From positions 13,245 to 77,244 of the forward strand of contig CAKUDE010000005.1 in the NCBI GenBank assembly GCA_934645175.1: DNA of 64,000 nucleotides. Reading direction: 5' to 3'. Each line of letters begins with the position of its first letter. The stretch's first letter is position 1. Both the position numbers and the translations under genes were made by a program. This DNA comes from an uncultured Oscillospiraceae bacterium (GTDB taxonomy: Bacteria; Bacillota; Clostridia; Oscillospirales; Oscillospiraceae). Shown one piece after another: positions 43,801 to 50,967 of the stretch. Under the pieces are notes generated by a model. That model was not told where the DNA came from. It did no database searches and saw only the letters and a list, made by a program, of their open reading frames with translations.

Positions 43801-45510
43801 AATCCGGAGGACAACGCCGTCTATCACGTCACCGTAAACGGCGAGACAAAGCGCTATGTCTATCTGGACGCCGACAAGGGCTACCATCTTTGCATTGCGG
43901 ACGATTCCTCCGGCTTTGCCTACGAGGGAAGCACTCGGACATATTACCCCAAGGCGGGCGATCCGATGAATCAGCTCTACACGGAATACAATTCGGGGTA
44001 CTACCCCACCTTGGCGAGCCACTCCATCACCATCGCCCCGGAGGATGACAAAACGGCGCCGAAGGCCAACGTTTTCACCTTCACCTATGTGTACGCGCAG
44101 GAAATCTCCTACAAGGTCGAGTATCGCTACGCGGCAACCTCGCAGCTCATCGATCCGAAGGATCTGAACGGTCTTAAAGAAAACCCCGTTACGAAGACAA
44201 CACAAAAAGCCGTCATCACGGAGCGTTTCCATGTCGTAGAGAACTATATCCCCGACGCCTTCTACAAGCGCCTCATCCTCTCCGTAACGGTAGATAAGGA
44301 CGGAAATGTCTCCCCCTCCAAGGACAACGTCATTACCTTCTACTATACGAAAAACACCTCCAAGGCGCTTTACGTCGTCCACCACCTGATGCAAAAGCTC
44401 GGCACTGACGGAACGGACCTTGACAAGGATTTTGAGGAGATCGACGCCCGCATAGAAGGCATTGCCGATATCAACTCCACGCACTCCATTACCCCGCAGA
44501 CCTTTTCCGGCTTTACCGTCATGAATACGGCCCGCGTCAGCAACACGACGACAGAGAGCTACGCTGATGCGTTAAGGGAAACTGACGGAACCTTTTCGAT
44601 AACCGTCTCGCAAGAGGGTACGGAGCTGTATCTGTACTACACACGCAATACGCAGAGCTACAAGGTCTACCATCTGCGCCACGGCACGGACATCAGCGAT
44701 CTTTCCAAGCTGAAATATACGGATGGCACGGATGACGTTTTGGCTCAGATTCAAATAATGTCCGGAAAATACGGAGAAACCGTCATCGTCGGAAAGAAGG
44801 ACGACATTCAGGGCTTCAACTGTGTCTCCGCCCCCGTGCAAAGCATTGTTTTGCGAAACAACGACGAAAGCAACTACATCATCTTCTATTACGCCCCGTT
44901 GGAGTATACGGCGCAGTACCTCGTCTGGAGCTACGGCGGCGGCACGCTCGATCGAACGCTTGAGGTCGTTCGGGGCGGATCCTTCCAGGGCTCCACTCCG
45001 ACGGCACTGGCCGGTTATCGATTTGACGGATGGTTCACCGACGCGTCCTGCACAACGCCCGTGGCCGATCAGGCCCTGGTAGACAACGCCACGAATCGGT
45101 TAACGCCAAAAACGGAGGCTATGCGCCCCGCACCGGAAACGAATATCTACTATGCAAAATTCGTCCCCGACGGCTACGGCAGTCTAACCATTACGCGCCA
45201 GAATACAGAGGACGAATCCGACGGCGAACAGGTATTCGTCTATCGCATCACGGCGGTAAACGACCCGAGCTATGTCACCTATGTTACCATCATGGGCGAC
45301 GGAAGCGTCACCGTCACGGAGCTTCCCTGCCGTGACTACACCGTCGAGCAGCTTAATACCGGCTGGTCATGGCGCTATGCGGATCAGTCACAGAAGGCCA
45401 GCATAACCAAAGACCAAATGTATACCTGCACCTTTGGCTGCAGCGCCGCAAATGGCAAATGGCTCAGCGGCAACGCAGAACCTTGGCAGAATCAACGCGG
45501 AAAGGACTGA
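40828..45510 (+). CDS. Giant InlB-repeat surface protein
   Basis: 1560 residues, signal peptide at the N-terminus (FFRIFCPVLLVLAIAALTVGVLA). After about 170 residues of its own there are many modules with InlB/MucBP-like edges: MLKFDAAGGHGTETIYARYG...YKFMGWDSDGDG, YRFVGWYYSQDG, YIFAGWFYLKNG and YRFDGWFTDASCTTPVAD. Several tyrosine-rich VYYK and FYYTKN strands lie between them. The last 110 residues resemble a small prealbumin-like domain. There is no sorting signal, so it may be held by the fibre. Probably an adhesin. Confidence 0.85.
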   Translation: MKKARFFRIFCPVLLVLAIAALTVGVLATASPRVRITHMGSEISGLLLSQEEKTALNAECDRPSSALRWQILADAQEQLWVDIHGASESTLTLSYALVGSLLDNSGSAYIRCAATVDGAPVVSEPVCVTVAYTAQSLSAAASRLSAPVRSSPVTQEDAPSAGEYIQITINYLDAVSDLPIYTPYYAQIEAKKAYASDVISPTYLGYAPYYNKSNPESSDALSTDDASIVHISLDDTHEAGKYIVNVYYKAIDVPYAVRYFFQNINDDLYTENSDLYWVGTAKTGTIIDNSTLTDPVADRVRGFTKLYHYPEAVAADGSTVFECYYDRNYYMLKFDAAGGHGTETIYARYGTPFVALDPTRYGYKFMGWDSDGDGKADEVPATVPTENRSYTAIWVPDNANYKVVYWLSHADDSGYAYIGSRLASAPSDSTVNGSDDLTKDTYICGYADGEDGHSHTDDCKPADFRHYVFDRADQNVTVKGDGSTIVNVYYKRKEYTLRFFYAKATTSNGSTSYQVIGGSTYSFGNTSFTQPNPYTIENLLDQVPTGNYGKVKELPVFTTEYQKLLSEKLRDKWRTGTVTSTNGFVFHYFSITLPYGADLTELWPGEAFQTVEVDETHTANGADKNMGKGQWGNYAYLAGWNGEFKVKYSVDNANSTVKGMYQLLDDNLLYDKQYGTADTVNFIGFFDNGADINWSVPRQWIYKIYIPKLSYDENAGTDVTRNGITYRLLKTVYTTDDNTMDKAGATAPYGQTQPTLLGFTADGWEFTKNDSADDGRDSFTARFFYKRNTYKLTLHNHGELISNDKDKLDNVVYNAVLTEVANFEPPYPASLEAGAYRFVGWYYSQDGYAGSELGETDTMPAHNLSLYAKWVPVEHTLRFFKSYDQMLQYERGDTQIKPFFEELVTHRSYAKKVDETPTDPSGNNYIFAGWFYLKNGEKTAFDPFDMEVTSDMHLFADWSSQVPQPFLIHYSLYIPEKDNSTLAELQRAAGDNPEDNAVYHVTVNGETKRYVYLDADKGYHLCIADDSSGFAYEGSTRTYYPKAGDPMNQLYTEYNSGYYPTLASHSITIAPEDDKTAPKANVFTFTYVYAQEISYKVEYRYAATSQLIDPKDLNGLKENPVTKTTQKAVITERFHVVENYIPDAFYKRLILSVTVDKDGNVSPSKDNVITFYYTKNTSKALYVVHHLMQKLGTDGTDLDKDFEEIDARIEGIADINSTHSITPQTFSGFTVMNTARVSNTTTESYADALRETDGTFSITVSQEGTELYLYYTRNTQSYKVYHLRHGTDISDLSKLKYTDGTDDVLAQIQIMSGKYGETVIVGKKDDIQGFNCVSAPVQSIVLRNNDESNYIIFYYAPLEYTAQYLVWSYGGGTLDRTLEVVRGGSFQGSTPTALAGYRFDGWFTDASCTTPVADQALVDNATNRLTPKTEAMRPAPETNIYYAKFVPDGYGSLTITRQNTEDESDGEQVFVYRITAVNDPSYVTYVTIMGDGSVTVTELPCRDYTVEQLNTGWSWRYADQSQKASITKDQMYTCTFGCSAANGKWLSGNAEPWQNQRGKD

Positions 45511-45515
45511 GTGCC

Positions 45516-46055
45516 ATGCAAAAACGTCTCAGATGGATCTGTCTGCTGCTCACAGCGGTGCTTGCCATGAGCGGCATCGGCGTGACCCTGGCGTTTATGT
45601 TCCGCCGCGCCGAGCAGAGCAGCAGTCTGGAGGCCGCAGCCGTGTCCTGTGAGCTGTCGGAAGAATTTAACGATCCGGTCAAAAGCAATATCCGCGTGAG
45701 AAATACCGGAAACATTCCCGCCTTCATTCGTATTCGCGTCGTATCGTACTGGGTCAAGGAGGACGGCAGCATTGTCGGTCATCCGGCGGAATATCCGACG
45801 CTTGATCTCCTGAACGACTGGTGGAAGAGCGGCAGCGACGAGGTGTATTACTACCCCACACCCGTCGCGCCGGGTCATCAGACGGAGGTTTTATGCCAGC
45901 CGTTCGAGCTTTCCACGACCACGGACGAACACGGAGTCACGCTCTATCTGGTTGTTACTCTGCTTGCTGAGGCGATTCAGGCCTCCCCCGACAGCGCCGC
46001 CGAAAGCGCCTGGGGTATCACGGTGGAAAGCGGTATGATCACCGATACACCGTAG
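45516..46055 (+). CDS. Small SipW-type secreted protein, last gene of fibre operon
   Basis: 179 residues from the ATG at 45516 (GGAAAGGA upstream). The signal RLRWICLLLTAVLAMSGIGVTLAFM is followed by a beta domain with NIRVRNTGNIPAFIRIRVVSYW, a pattern of TasA-like minor subunits. It ends GITVESGMITDTP. It may be a fibre tip or initiator subunit, by analogy with TapA-type roles (inference). Confidence 0.75.
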   Translation: MQKRLRWICLLLTAVLAMSGIGVTLAFMFRRAEQSSSLEAAAVSCELSEEFNDPVKSNIRVRNTGNIPAFIRIRVVSYWVKEDGSIVGHPAEYPTLDLLNDWWKSGSDEVYYYPTPVAPGHQTEVLCQPFELSTTTDEHGVTLYLVVTLLAEAIQASPDSAAESAWGITVESGMITDTP

Positions 46056-46085
46056 TCACTTTGCCTTTTCTCTCCTTTTAAAGAT

Positions 46086-46120
46086 CGGCGGCAGCCCCCT
46101 GCACAAACGGGCTGCCGCCG
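46086..46120 (+). terminator. Hairpin at the end of the fibre operon
   Basis: CGGCGGCAGCCC (46086-46097) pairs with GGGCTGCCGCCG (46109-46120); a T-poor tail follows. Confidence 0.7.
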
Positions 46121-46131
46121 ACGAATTAAAA

Positions 46132-46157
46132 ATCGACCTGCCGCAGGGCAGGTCGAT
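46132..46157. terminator. Bidirectional terminator between fibre operon and obgE
   Basis: ATCGACCTGCC / GGCAGGTCGAT stem, with CTCTTTTT on the plus side and TTTTTAA on the minus side. Confidence 0.88.
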
Positions 46158-46164
46158 CTCTTTT

Positions 46165-47439
46165 TCAGTGCTCGTATTCAAATTCAAAATCATAAATGCT
46201 TACGGTGTCGCCGTCCTGAATCCCCATCTCCTCCAGACGTTCAAACAGGCCGCTCTTGCGAAGCTGTCGATCAAAGTACATTCTCGACTCGTAATCCGCA
46301 AAATTGATGTCCGCAATCAGCCTCTGCAGCCACTTGCCCGTAACGATCCAGAGATCGTCCATTTGTTCGATCTTCAGCTCCTCGGCCGTGCCCGCCTCGG
46401 CCAGCGGCTTGACGTATTCCGGCTCATAGACCGTTACCGGCGGCAGCTCCTGCAGCTTGGCGGCGATCGTCTGCATCAGGCGGCGCGTGCCCTGCGTCGT
46501 TGCGGCGGAAATCTCGTAAAATTCGTAGCCCTTTGCGGTTACATAATCGCGCAGGCGTGAGAGGTTCTCGCTGCCCTCCGGGATCAGGTCGCACTTGTTT
46601 GCCGCTACGAGCATCGGCCGCGCTGCCAGCTCCGGCGAATAACTCGCCAACTCGGTATTGATCTTTTCAAAATCCTCTACGGGATCACGCCCTTCGCAGC
46701 CCGAGACATCCACGATATGCACGAGCAGGCGGCAGCGGTCGATATGGCGCAGGAAATCATGCCCCAAGCCCGCACCCTCTGACGCGCCCTCGATGATACC
46801 CGGAATATCCGCCATAACGAAAGATACGCCGTCGTCCACATAGATCACACCGAGATTCGGATAGAGCGTTGTGAAGTGGTAGTTGGCGATCTTCGGGTGT
46901 GCGTTTGAGGTCACGGACAGGAGCGTCGATTTACCGACATTCGGGAAGCCGACCAGACCGACATCCGCCAGCAGCTTCAGCTCCAATACGACTTCGTGCT
47001 CCTCGCCCGGCAGACCGGACTTTGCAAAGCGCGGAAGCTGTCGCGTCGGGGTGGCAAAGTGTTTATTCCCCCAACCGCCCCTGCCGCCGCGACAAAGCAC
47101 AAAGTCGTCGTTATCTGACATATCCTTAATGATCTCGTTCGTCTCCGCGTCACGCACGACCGTGCCGCGCGGGACCTGGATCACACGATCCTCTCCGCGT
47201 TTGCCGCTGCATCTTCCGCCCTGCCCGTCCTGACCGGGGGACGCGGCATACTTGCGCTGATAGCGGAAATCCATCAGGGTGGAGAGATTATCGTTGACAC
47301 GCAGGACGATATTGCCGCCCCTACCGCCGTCGCCGCCGTCCGGGCCGCCGGCTGCCACGAATTTTTCGCGATGAAACGCGACGGCGCCGTTGCCGCCGTT
47401 GCCGGCCTTGACGAAAATTTTAACTTTATCTACAAACAT
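46165..47439 (-). CDS. obgE: Obg/CgtA GTPase
   Basis: 424 residues. The glycine-rich Obg fold covers the first 155 residues (NGGNGAVAFHREKFVAAGGPDGG). The GTPase domain has G1 GFPNVGKSTLL, G3 DIPGIIEGA and G4 NKCDL. A C-terminal OCT domain from about residue 345 ends in VSIYDFEFEYEH. It binds the large ribosomal subunit and couples its assembly to growth. It overlaps the acetyltransferase gene upstream by 10 bp. Confidence 0.96.
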   Translation of the reverse strand: MFVDKVKIFVKAGNGGNGAVAFHREKFVAAGGPDGGDGGRGGNIVLRVNDNLSTLMDFRYQRKYAASPGQDGQGGRCSGKRGEDRVIQVPRGTVVRDAETNEIIKDMSDNDDFVLCRGGRGGWGNKHFATPTRQLPRFAKSGLPGEEHEVVLELKLLADVGLVGFPNVGKSTLLSVTSNAHPKIANYHFTTLYPNLGVIYVDDGVSFVMADIPGIIEGASEGAGLGHDFLRHIDRCRLLVHIVDVSGCEGRDPVEDFEKINTELASYSPELAARPMLVAANKCDLIPEGSENLSRLRDYVTAKGYEFYEISAATTQGTRRLMQTIAAKLQELPPVTVYEPEYVKPLAEAGTAEELKIEQMDDLWIVTGKWLQRLIADINFADYESRMYFDRQLRKSGLFERLEEMGIQDGDTVSIYDFEFEYEH

Positions 47440-47954
47440 TTATATTCCCCTTTCAGATGCAGCTCATAGAAGGCTGCGTCGAAGGTTCTGCTGCCGTCGA
47501 GCTTGTCATATGTGCCGTGGCGGACGAATTGGAAGCCGCATTTTCGGATGACGTTGGCCGATGCGGTATTCTCGACTGCGTGTTCCACGGCGAAATCGCA
47601 GATACCAATTTCACGGTGCGCCCATTGCAGCATGGCCTTGGCTGCCTCTGTGGCATATCCCTTGCCCCACATATCGCGGCGGAGGTTATACCCCAGATGA
47701 TAAAGCCCATCGCTGCCCTTTCCGACGCCACCCGTGCCTATGAGCAAGCCGTCCTCTTTGCGGTAGAAGCCGAATTCCAGATCCTCCGACCGGAGCGTAG
47801 CAATCCATGCTTCCGTTTCCGAAACATCGCTGTGCAGCGGATAGGCCATAAACCGATTGACCTCCGGGTCGCTCGACCAGACAAAGACGGCAGGGGCGTC
47901 CTCCACGCCGATCGGGCGGAGAAGCAGCCGCTCGGTTTCGATCCTGCGTTCCAT
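47430..47954 (-). CDS. GNAT N-acetyltransferase (RimJ/RimL type)
   Basis: 174 residues after AAGGAGG. The start ETERLLLRPIGVEDAPAVF and the acetyl-CoA loop LRRDMWGKGYATEAAKAM are followed by NTASANVIRKCGFQ. This is the RimJ/RimL branch of GNAT proteins. The target may be a ribosomal protein N-terminus, given the surrounding ribosome genes, but many relatives have other substrates. Confidence 0.88.
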   Translation of the reverse strand: MERRIETERLLLRPIGVEDAPAVFVWSSDPEVNRFMAYPLHSDVSETEAWIATLRSEDLEFGFYRKEDGLLIGTGGVGKGSDGLYHLGYNLRRDMWGKGYATEAAKAMLQWAHREIGICDFAVEHAVENTASANVIRKCGFQFVRHGTYDKLDGSRTFDAAFYELHLKGEYKCL

Positions 47955-48020
47955 CCCGCGACCTCCTTCATAAAAAAATCCCGAACATAAGGGCTTATGT
48001 TCGGGATTCCGTATTGCATC

Positions 48021-48305
48021 TTACTGCTCCACAGCGTAGACGGAGCACATTTTGCGATCCTTGCCCTTGCGCTCAAACTTGACGTGACCGTCGATCTTGG
48101 CAAACAGGGTGTCGTCGCTGCCGATCCCGACATTGTTACCGGGATGGATGTGCGTGCCTCTCTGGCGAACCAGAATGTTGCCCGCGAGGACGAACTGACC
48201 GTCCGCGCGCTTCACGCCCAATCTCTTGGACTCGGAATCACGGCCGTTCTTAGTGGAACCGCCGCCCTTCTTATGAGCGAAGAACTGAAAACCGATTTTC
48301 AGCAT
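48021..48305 (-). CDS. rpmA: 50S ribosomal protein L27 with Prp-cleaved N-terminal extension
   Basis: 94 residues from the ATG at 48305. It starts [17 protein letters not shown]; the FQFFA-H junction is the cleavage site used by the Prp protease in Firmicutes. [21 protein letters not shown] follows. After processing, the N-terminus reaches towards the peptidyl-transferase centre. It is the last gene of rplU-prp-rpmA. Confidence 0.97.
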   Translation of the reverse strand: MLKIGFQFFAHKKGGGSTKNGRDSESKRLGVKRADGQFVLAGNILVRQRGTHIHPGNNVGIGSDDTLFAKIDGHVKFERKGKDRKMCSVYAVEQ

Positions 48306-48307
48306 TG

Positions 48308-48631
48308 TTACACCTCCATAACTTCGATATGATCCGGATGCGCATCCCGCAGCGAACACATCGTGAGCATAAAGCCCGTAAGGACGGCCTGAACGGCGTC
48401 CTCATCGTCGCAGCTTGCGGGAAGCGTCAGGGTGACGCGGGGCTCTTCCGGCTTCAGGCGAGTAGAAGCATGATTTCCGAGAACGTCGTTGATGATGCAC
48501 TCGGTCATCTGCACGGCCGCAGAAACGGCGGCGCAAACGATATCGCTTCCCTCCTCGGCGTAGCCGCTGTGCCCCGAAACGGAGAATCCGTTAATTCTCC
48601 CGTTCTGATTGAAAATCTCTACCTTTGTCAT
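48308..48631 (-). CDS. prp: Ribosomal-processing cysteine protease Prp
   Basis: 107 residues. The catalytic His lies in [11 protein letters not shown] and the Cys in [10 protein letters not shown] about a dozen residues later, as in YsxB/Prp. It removes the N-terminal extension of L27. It sits between rplU and rpmA with 1-2 bp junctions. Confidence 0.95.
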   Translation of the reverse strand: MTKVEIFNQNGRINGFSVSGHSGYAEEGSDIVCAAVSAAVQMTECIINDVLGNHASTRLKPEEPRVTLTLPASCDDEDAVQAVLTGFMLTMCSLRDAHPDHIEVMEV

Positions 48632-48942
48632 TACACGGAGATTTTCTCAATCTGCACCTTCGTGTAAGGCTGTCTGTGACCGCGGAGGGACTTGGAATCC
48701 TTCTTCGGGCGATACTTGAAAACGACAACCTTCTTGGACTTGCCGTTCTTCAGCACCTTTGCCTCGACCTTGGCACCGGCGACGACGGGGGTACCGAACT
48801 TGGAATTCTCTCCGTCCACGACCGCCAGAACCTGATCGAAGGTCACGGTAGACTCTGCCTCAACGCCCAGCTTCTCAATGAAGATGATGTCGCCTTCCTT
48901 GACGTTGTACTGCTTGCCACCGGTAACGATAACTGCCTGCAT
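48631..48942 (-). CDS. rplU: 50S ribosomal protein L21
   Basis: 103 residues from the ATG at 48942 (AGGTG upstream; a GTG at 48954 overlaps that site). It starts [18 protein letters not shown] and ends with [20 protein letters not shown], the conserved L21 tail. Confidence 0.96.
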   Translation of the reverse strand: MQAVIVTGGKQYNVKEGDIIFIEKLGVEAESTVTFDQVLAVVDGENSKFGTPVVAGAKVEAKVLKNGKSKKVVVFKYRPKKDSKSLRGHRQPYTKVQIEKISV

Positions 48943-48954
48943 TCTCTGTTGCAC

Positions 48955-49015
48955 CTACCTTTTTTGTAGTCTCGCTCTGGAGGCGCGGGCGCAGCCCGAC
49001 TTAAGCCTCTTCAAT
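48955..49015 (-). promoter_or_regulatory. Structured leader of rplU
   Basis: On the minus strand GAGGC...GCCTC encloses a GGGC/GCCC stem, followed by GAGACTACAAAAAAGGTAGGTGCAACAG before the start codon. Firmicute rplU genes often have autoregulatory leaders; this one is compatible but I cannot match it with certainty. Confidence 0.35.
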
Positions 49016-49307
49016 GCGGCCTGTCCATGATACCACCCAGAGGACAAAATGTCAACTGTTTTTTTCGCTTTTTGAGAGAAAATCTTGCTTTTTGTTGCGG
49101 ATACTGCGCCGTCCCGCAGAAAAACTCCGGAAACGTGTGTAGAAAAATCTGCCGTACCTGTTTTCTCCCTGCCGCGCCGCGTTCTCCCGGAGCGCATCGA
49201 AAGCTCGAACTGTGCCAAAGCGCTAACCGATTTGTTTATTATTACGATAAAAAGCTGAGAAAAACACGGCATTTTGACATTTTCGACAAAAAAGCTTTCA
49301 TTTGCTC
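49016..49307. other. Intergenic region between rplU and hut operons
   Basis: About 290 bp, AT-rich to the right, with no ORF that has a ribosome binding site. The divergent promoters of rplU and hutH must lie here; only the hutH one is clear. Confidence 0.5.
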
Positions 49308-49336
49308 TTGCACTTCACGCGACGGTATGTTATGAT
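49308..49336 (+). promoter_or_regulatory. Promoter of the hut operon
   Basis: TTGCAC 49308-49313 and TATGAT 49331-49336 with a 17-bp spacer, about 45 bp upstream of hutH. Confidence 0.75.
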
Positions 49337-49380
49337 AGCTCACGGATATTATACACACACGGAAAGGGAAGAAACAAATC

Positions 49381-50946
49381 ATGGAGGATTTTCACGCCAT
49401 CAGCTCCGTCAGTCTTGACGGTCTGAGCCTGACGCTTGTCGATTTTATCGCAGTTGCACGCGGCGGCGCCAAGGTCATTCTTACCGAAAAGGCGCTGCGT
49501 GCGCTTGCCCGCTCACGCGCGCTCGCGGAAAAGATTGCTGCCGAACGGCGCGTCGCCTACGGGATTACCACCGGCTTCGGCGATTTCGCCACGGTCGCCG
49601 TGCCGGAGGAAATGAGCAGCCAGCTCTCGACCAATCTCGTCTTAAGCCACTGCACCGCCACGGGCGAGCCCTATGCCGACGAGGTCGTGCGCGGTATGAT
49701 GCTGCTGCGCGCCAATGCGCTGTGCGTCGGCATGAGCGGCGTTCGTCCGGTTCTGGTCGAAATGCTCGTTGAAATGCTCAATCGCGGCGTTACGCCGATC
49801 GTCCCGCAAAAGGGCTCTCTGGGCGCTTCGGGCGACCTTGCGCCTCTGTCGCATATGGGCCTTGTCCTGCTCGGCAAAGGCGAAGCCAACTACTGCGGCG
49901 AACGTCTGCCCGGTGCGGAAGCCATGCGCCGCGCCGGAATTGCCACACTCGACACACTCGTTTGCAAAGAGGGACTCGGCATCACCAACGGCACCTGCGC
50001 CATGACGAGCGTCGGCGCGCTGGCGTTGTATGACACGCTTCAGGCAGCGCAGCTTGCCGACATCATCGCCTCCATGAGCCTGACGGCTCTGACCGGTCAG
50101 CTCGATGCGTTCCAGGAGCGGATGCACACCGTGCGCGGACAGATCGGTCAGATCCGCGTGGCAGCCAATATGCGCCTTCTGACGCAGAACTGTGAAATAC
50201 TCTCCCGCGCTCAGGGCGACCGCGTGCAGGATGCCTACGCGCTGCGCTGCATTCCCCAGGTCCATGGTGCCATTCGCGATGCGCTCGAATTCGTTCGCTC
50301 CAAGGTGGAAATCGAGCTGAATGCCGTCACGGATAACCCGCTGCTCTTTGACGGCGATGAGGCCGTTATTTCCGGCGGCAATTTCCACGGGGAACCGATG
50401 GCGCTGCCCTTTGATTTCCTGGGTATCGCCTGCTCCGAGCTGGCTTCAATCTCCGAGCGCCGCACGGAGCGCATGGTAAACGCCGCGCTGTCCAACGGTC
50501 TGACACCCTTCCTGACAACGCAGGGCGGCCTGAACAGCGGCTTTATGATCGTCCAGTATTCCGCCGCATCGATGGTTTCGGAAAATAAGGTGCTGGCGCA
50601 TCCGGCAAGCGTAGATTCCATCCCCTCCTCCGCCAATCAGGAGGACTTCGTTTCCATGGGCACGACCGCCGCACGCAAAGCCGGCTGGATCCTGCAGAAT
50701 ACGCTTTCCGTGCTTGCGATGGAGCTGTTGACCGCCTGCCAGGCAATCGATATCCGCCGCCGTCTGAATACGCACGGTCAGGGCATTTCTCCCGCCGCCG
50801 AAGCCGTCTACACCCGTGTGCGCCGCGAGGTGGATTTCTACGAGGTCGATCGCGAGATTGCGCCCGACATTCGCAGCATGGAAGCGCTCGTGCGCTCGGG
50901 CGAGCTGCAGCAGCTTGTCACCGCGCTCCTGCCGGAGCTTTACTAA
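49381..50946 (+). CDS. hutH: Histidine ammonia-lyase
   Basis: 521 residues. ASGDLAPLSHMGL contains the Ala-Ser-Gly that forms the MIO cofactor. YGITTGFGDFA near residue 60 and FHGEPMALPFD and SIPSSANQEDFVSMG later are family blocks. It deaminates histidine to urocanate, step 1 of the pathway encoded by the five genes here. Confidence 0.97.
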   Translation: MEDFHAISSVSLDGLSLTLVDFIAVARGGAKVILTEKALRALARSRALAEKIAAERRVAYGITTGFGDFATVAVPEEMSSQLSTNLVLSHCTATGEPYADEVVRGMMLLRANALCVGMSGVRPVLVEMLVEMLNRGVTPIVPQKGSLGASGDLAPLSHMGLVLLGKGEANYCGERLPGAEAMRRAGIATLDTLVCKEGLGITNGTCAMTSVGALALYDTLQAAQLADIIASMSLTALTGQLDAFQERMHTVRGQIGQIRVAANMRLLTQNCEILSRAQGDRVQDAYALRCIPQVHGAIRDALEFVRSKVEIELNAVTDNPLLFDGDEAVISGGNFHGEPMALPFDFLGIACSELASISERRTERMVNAALSNGLTPFLTTQGGLNSGFMIVQYSAASMVSENKVLAHPASVDSIPSSANQEDFVSMGTTAARKAGWILQNTLSVLAMELLTACQAIDIRRRLNTHGQGISPAAEAVYTRVRREVDFYEVDREIAPDIRSMEALVRSGELQQLVTALLPELY

Positions 50947-50967
50947 TAAAAACAAGGGGGCCTTTTC

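Noticed and set aside
42829..44484. 551-codon minus-strand frame inside the giant adhesin gene
   Set aside because: Antisense shadow of a repetitive coding region; no start site, and the plus strand has signal peptide, repeats and operon context.
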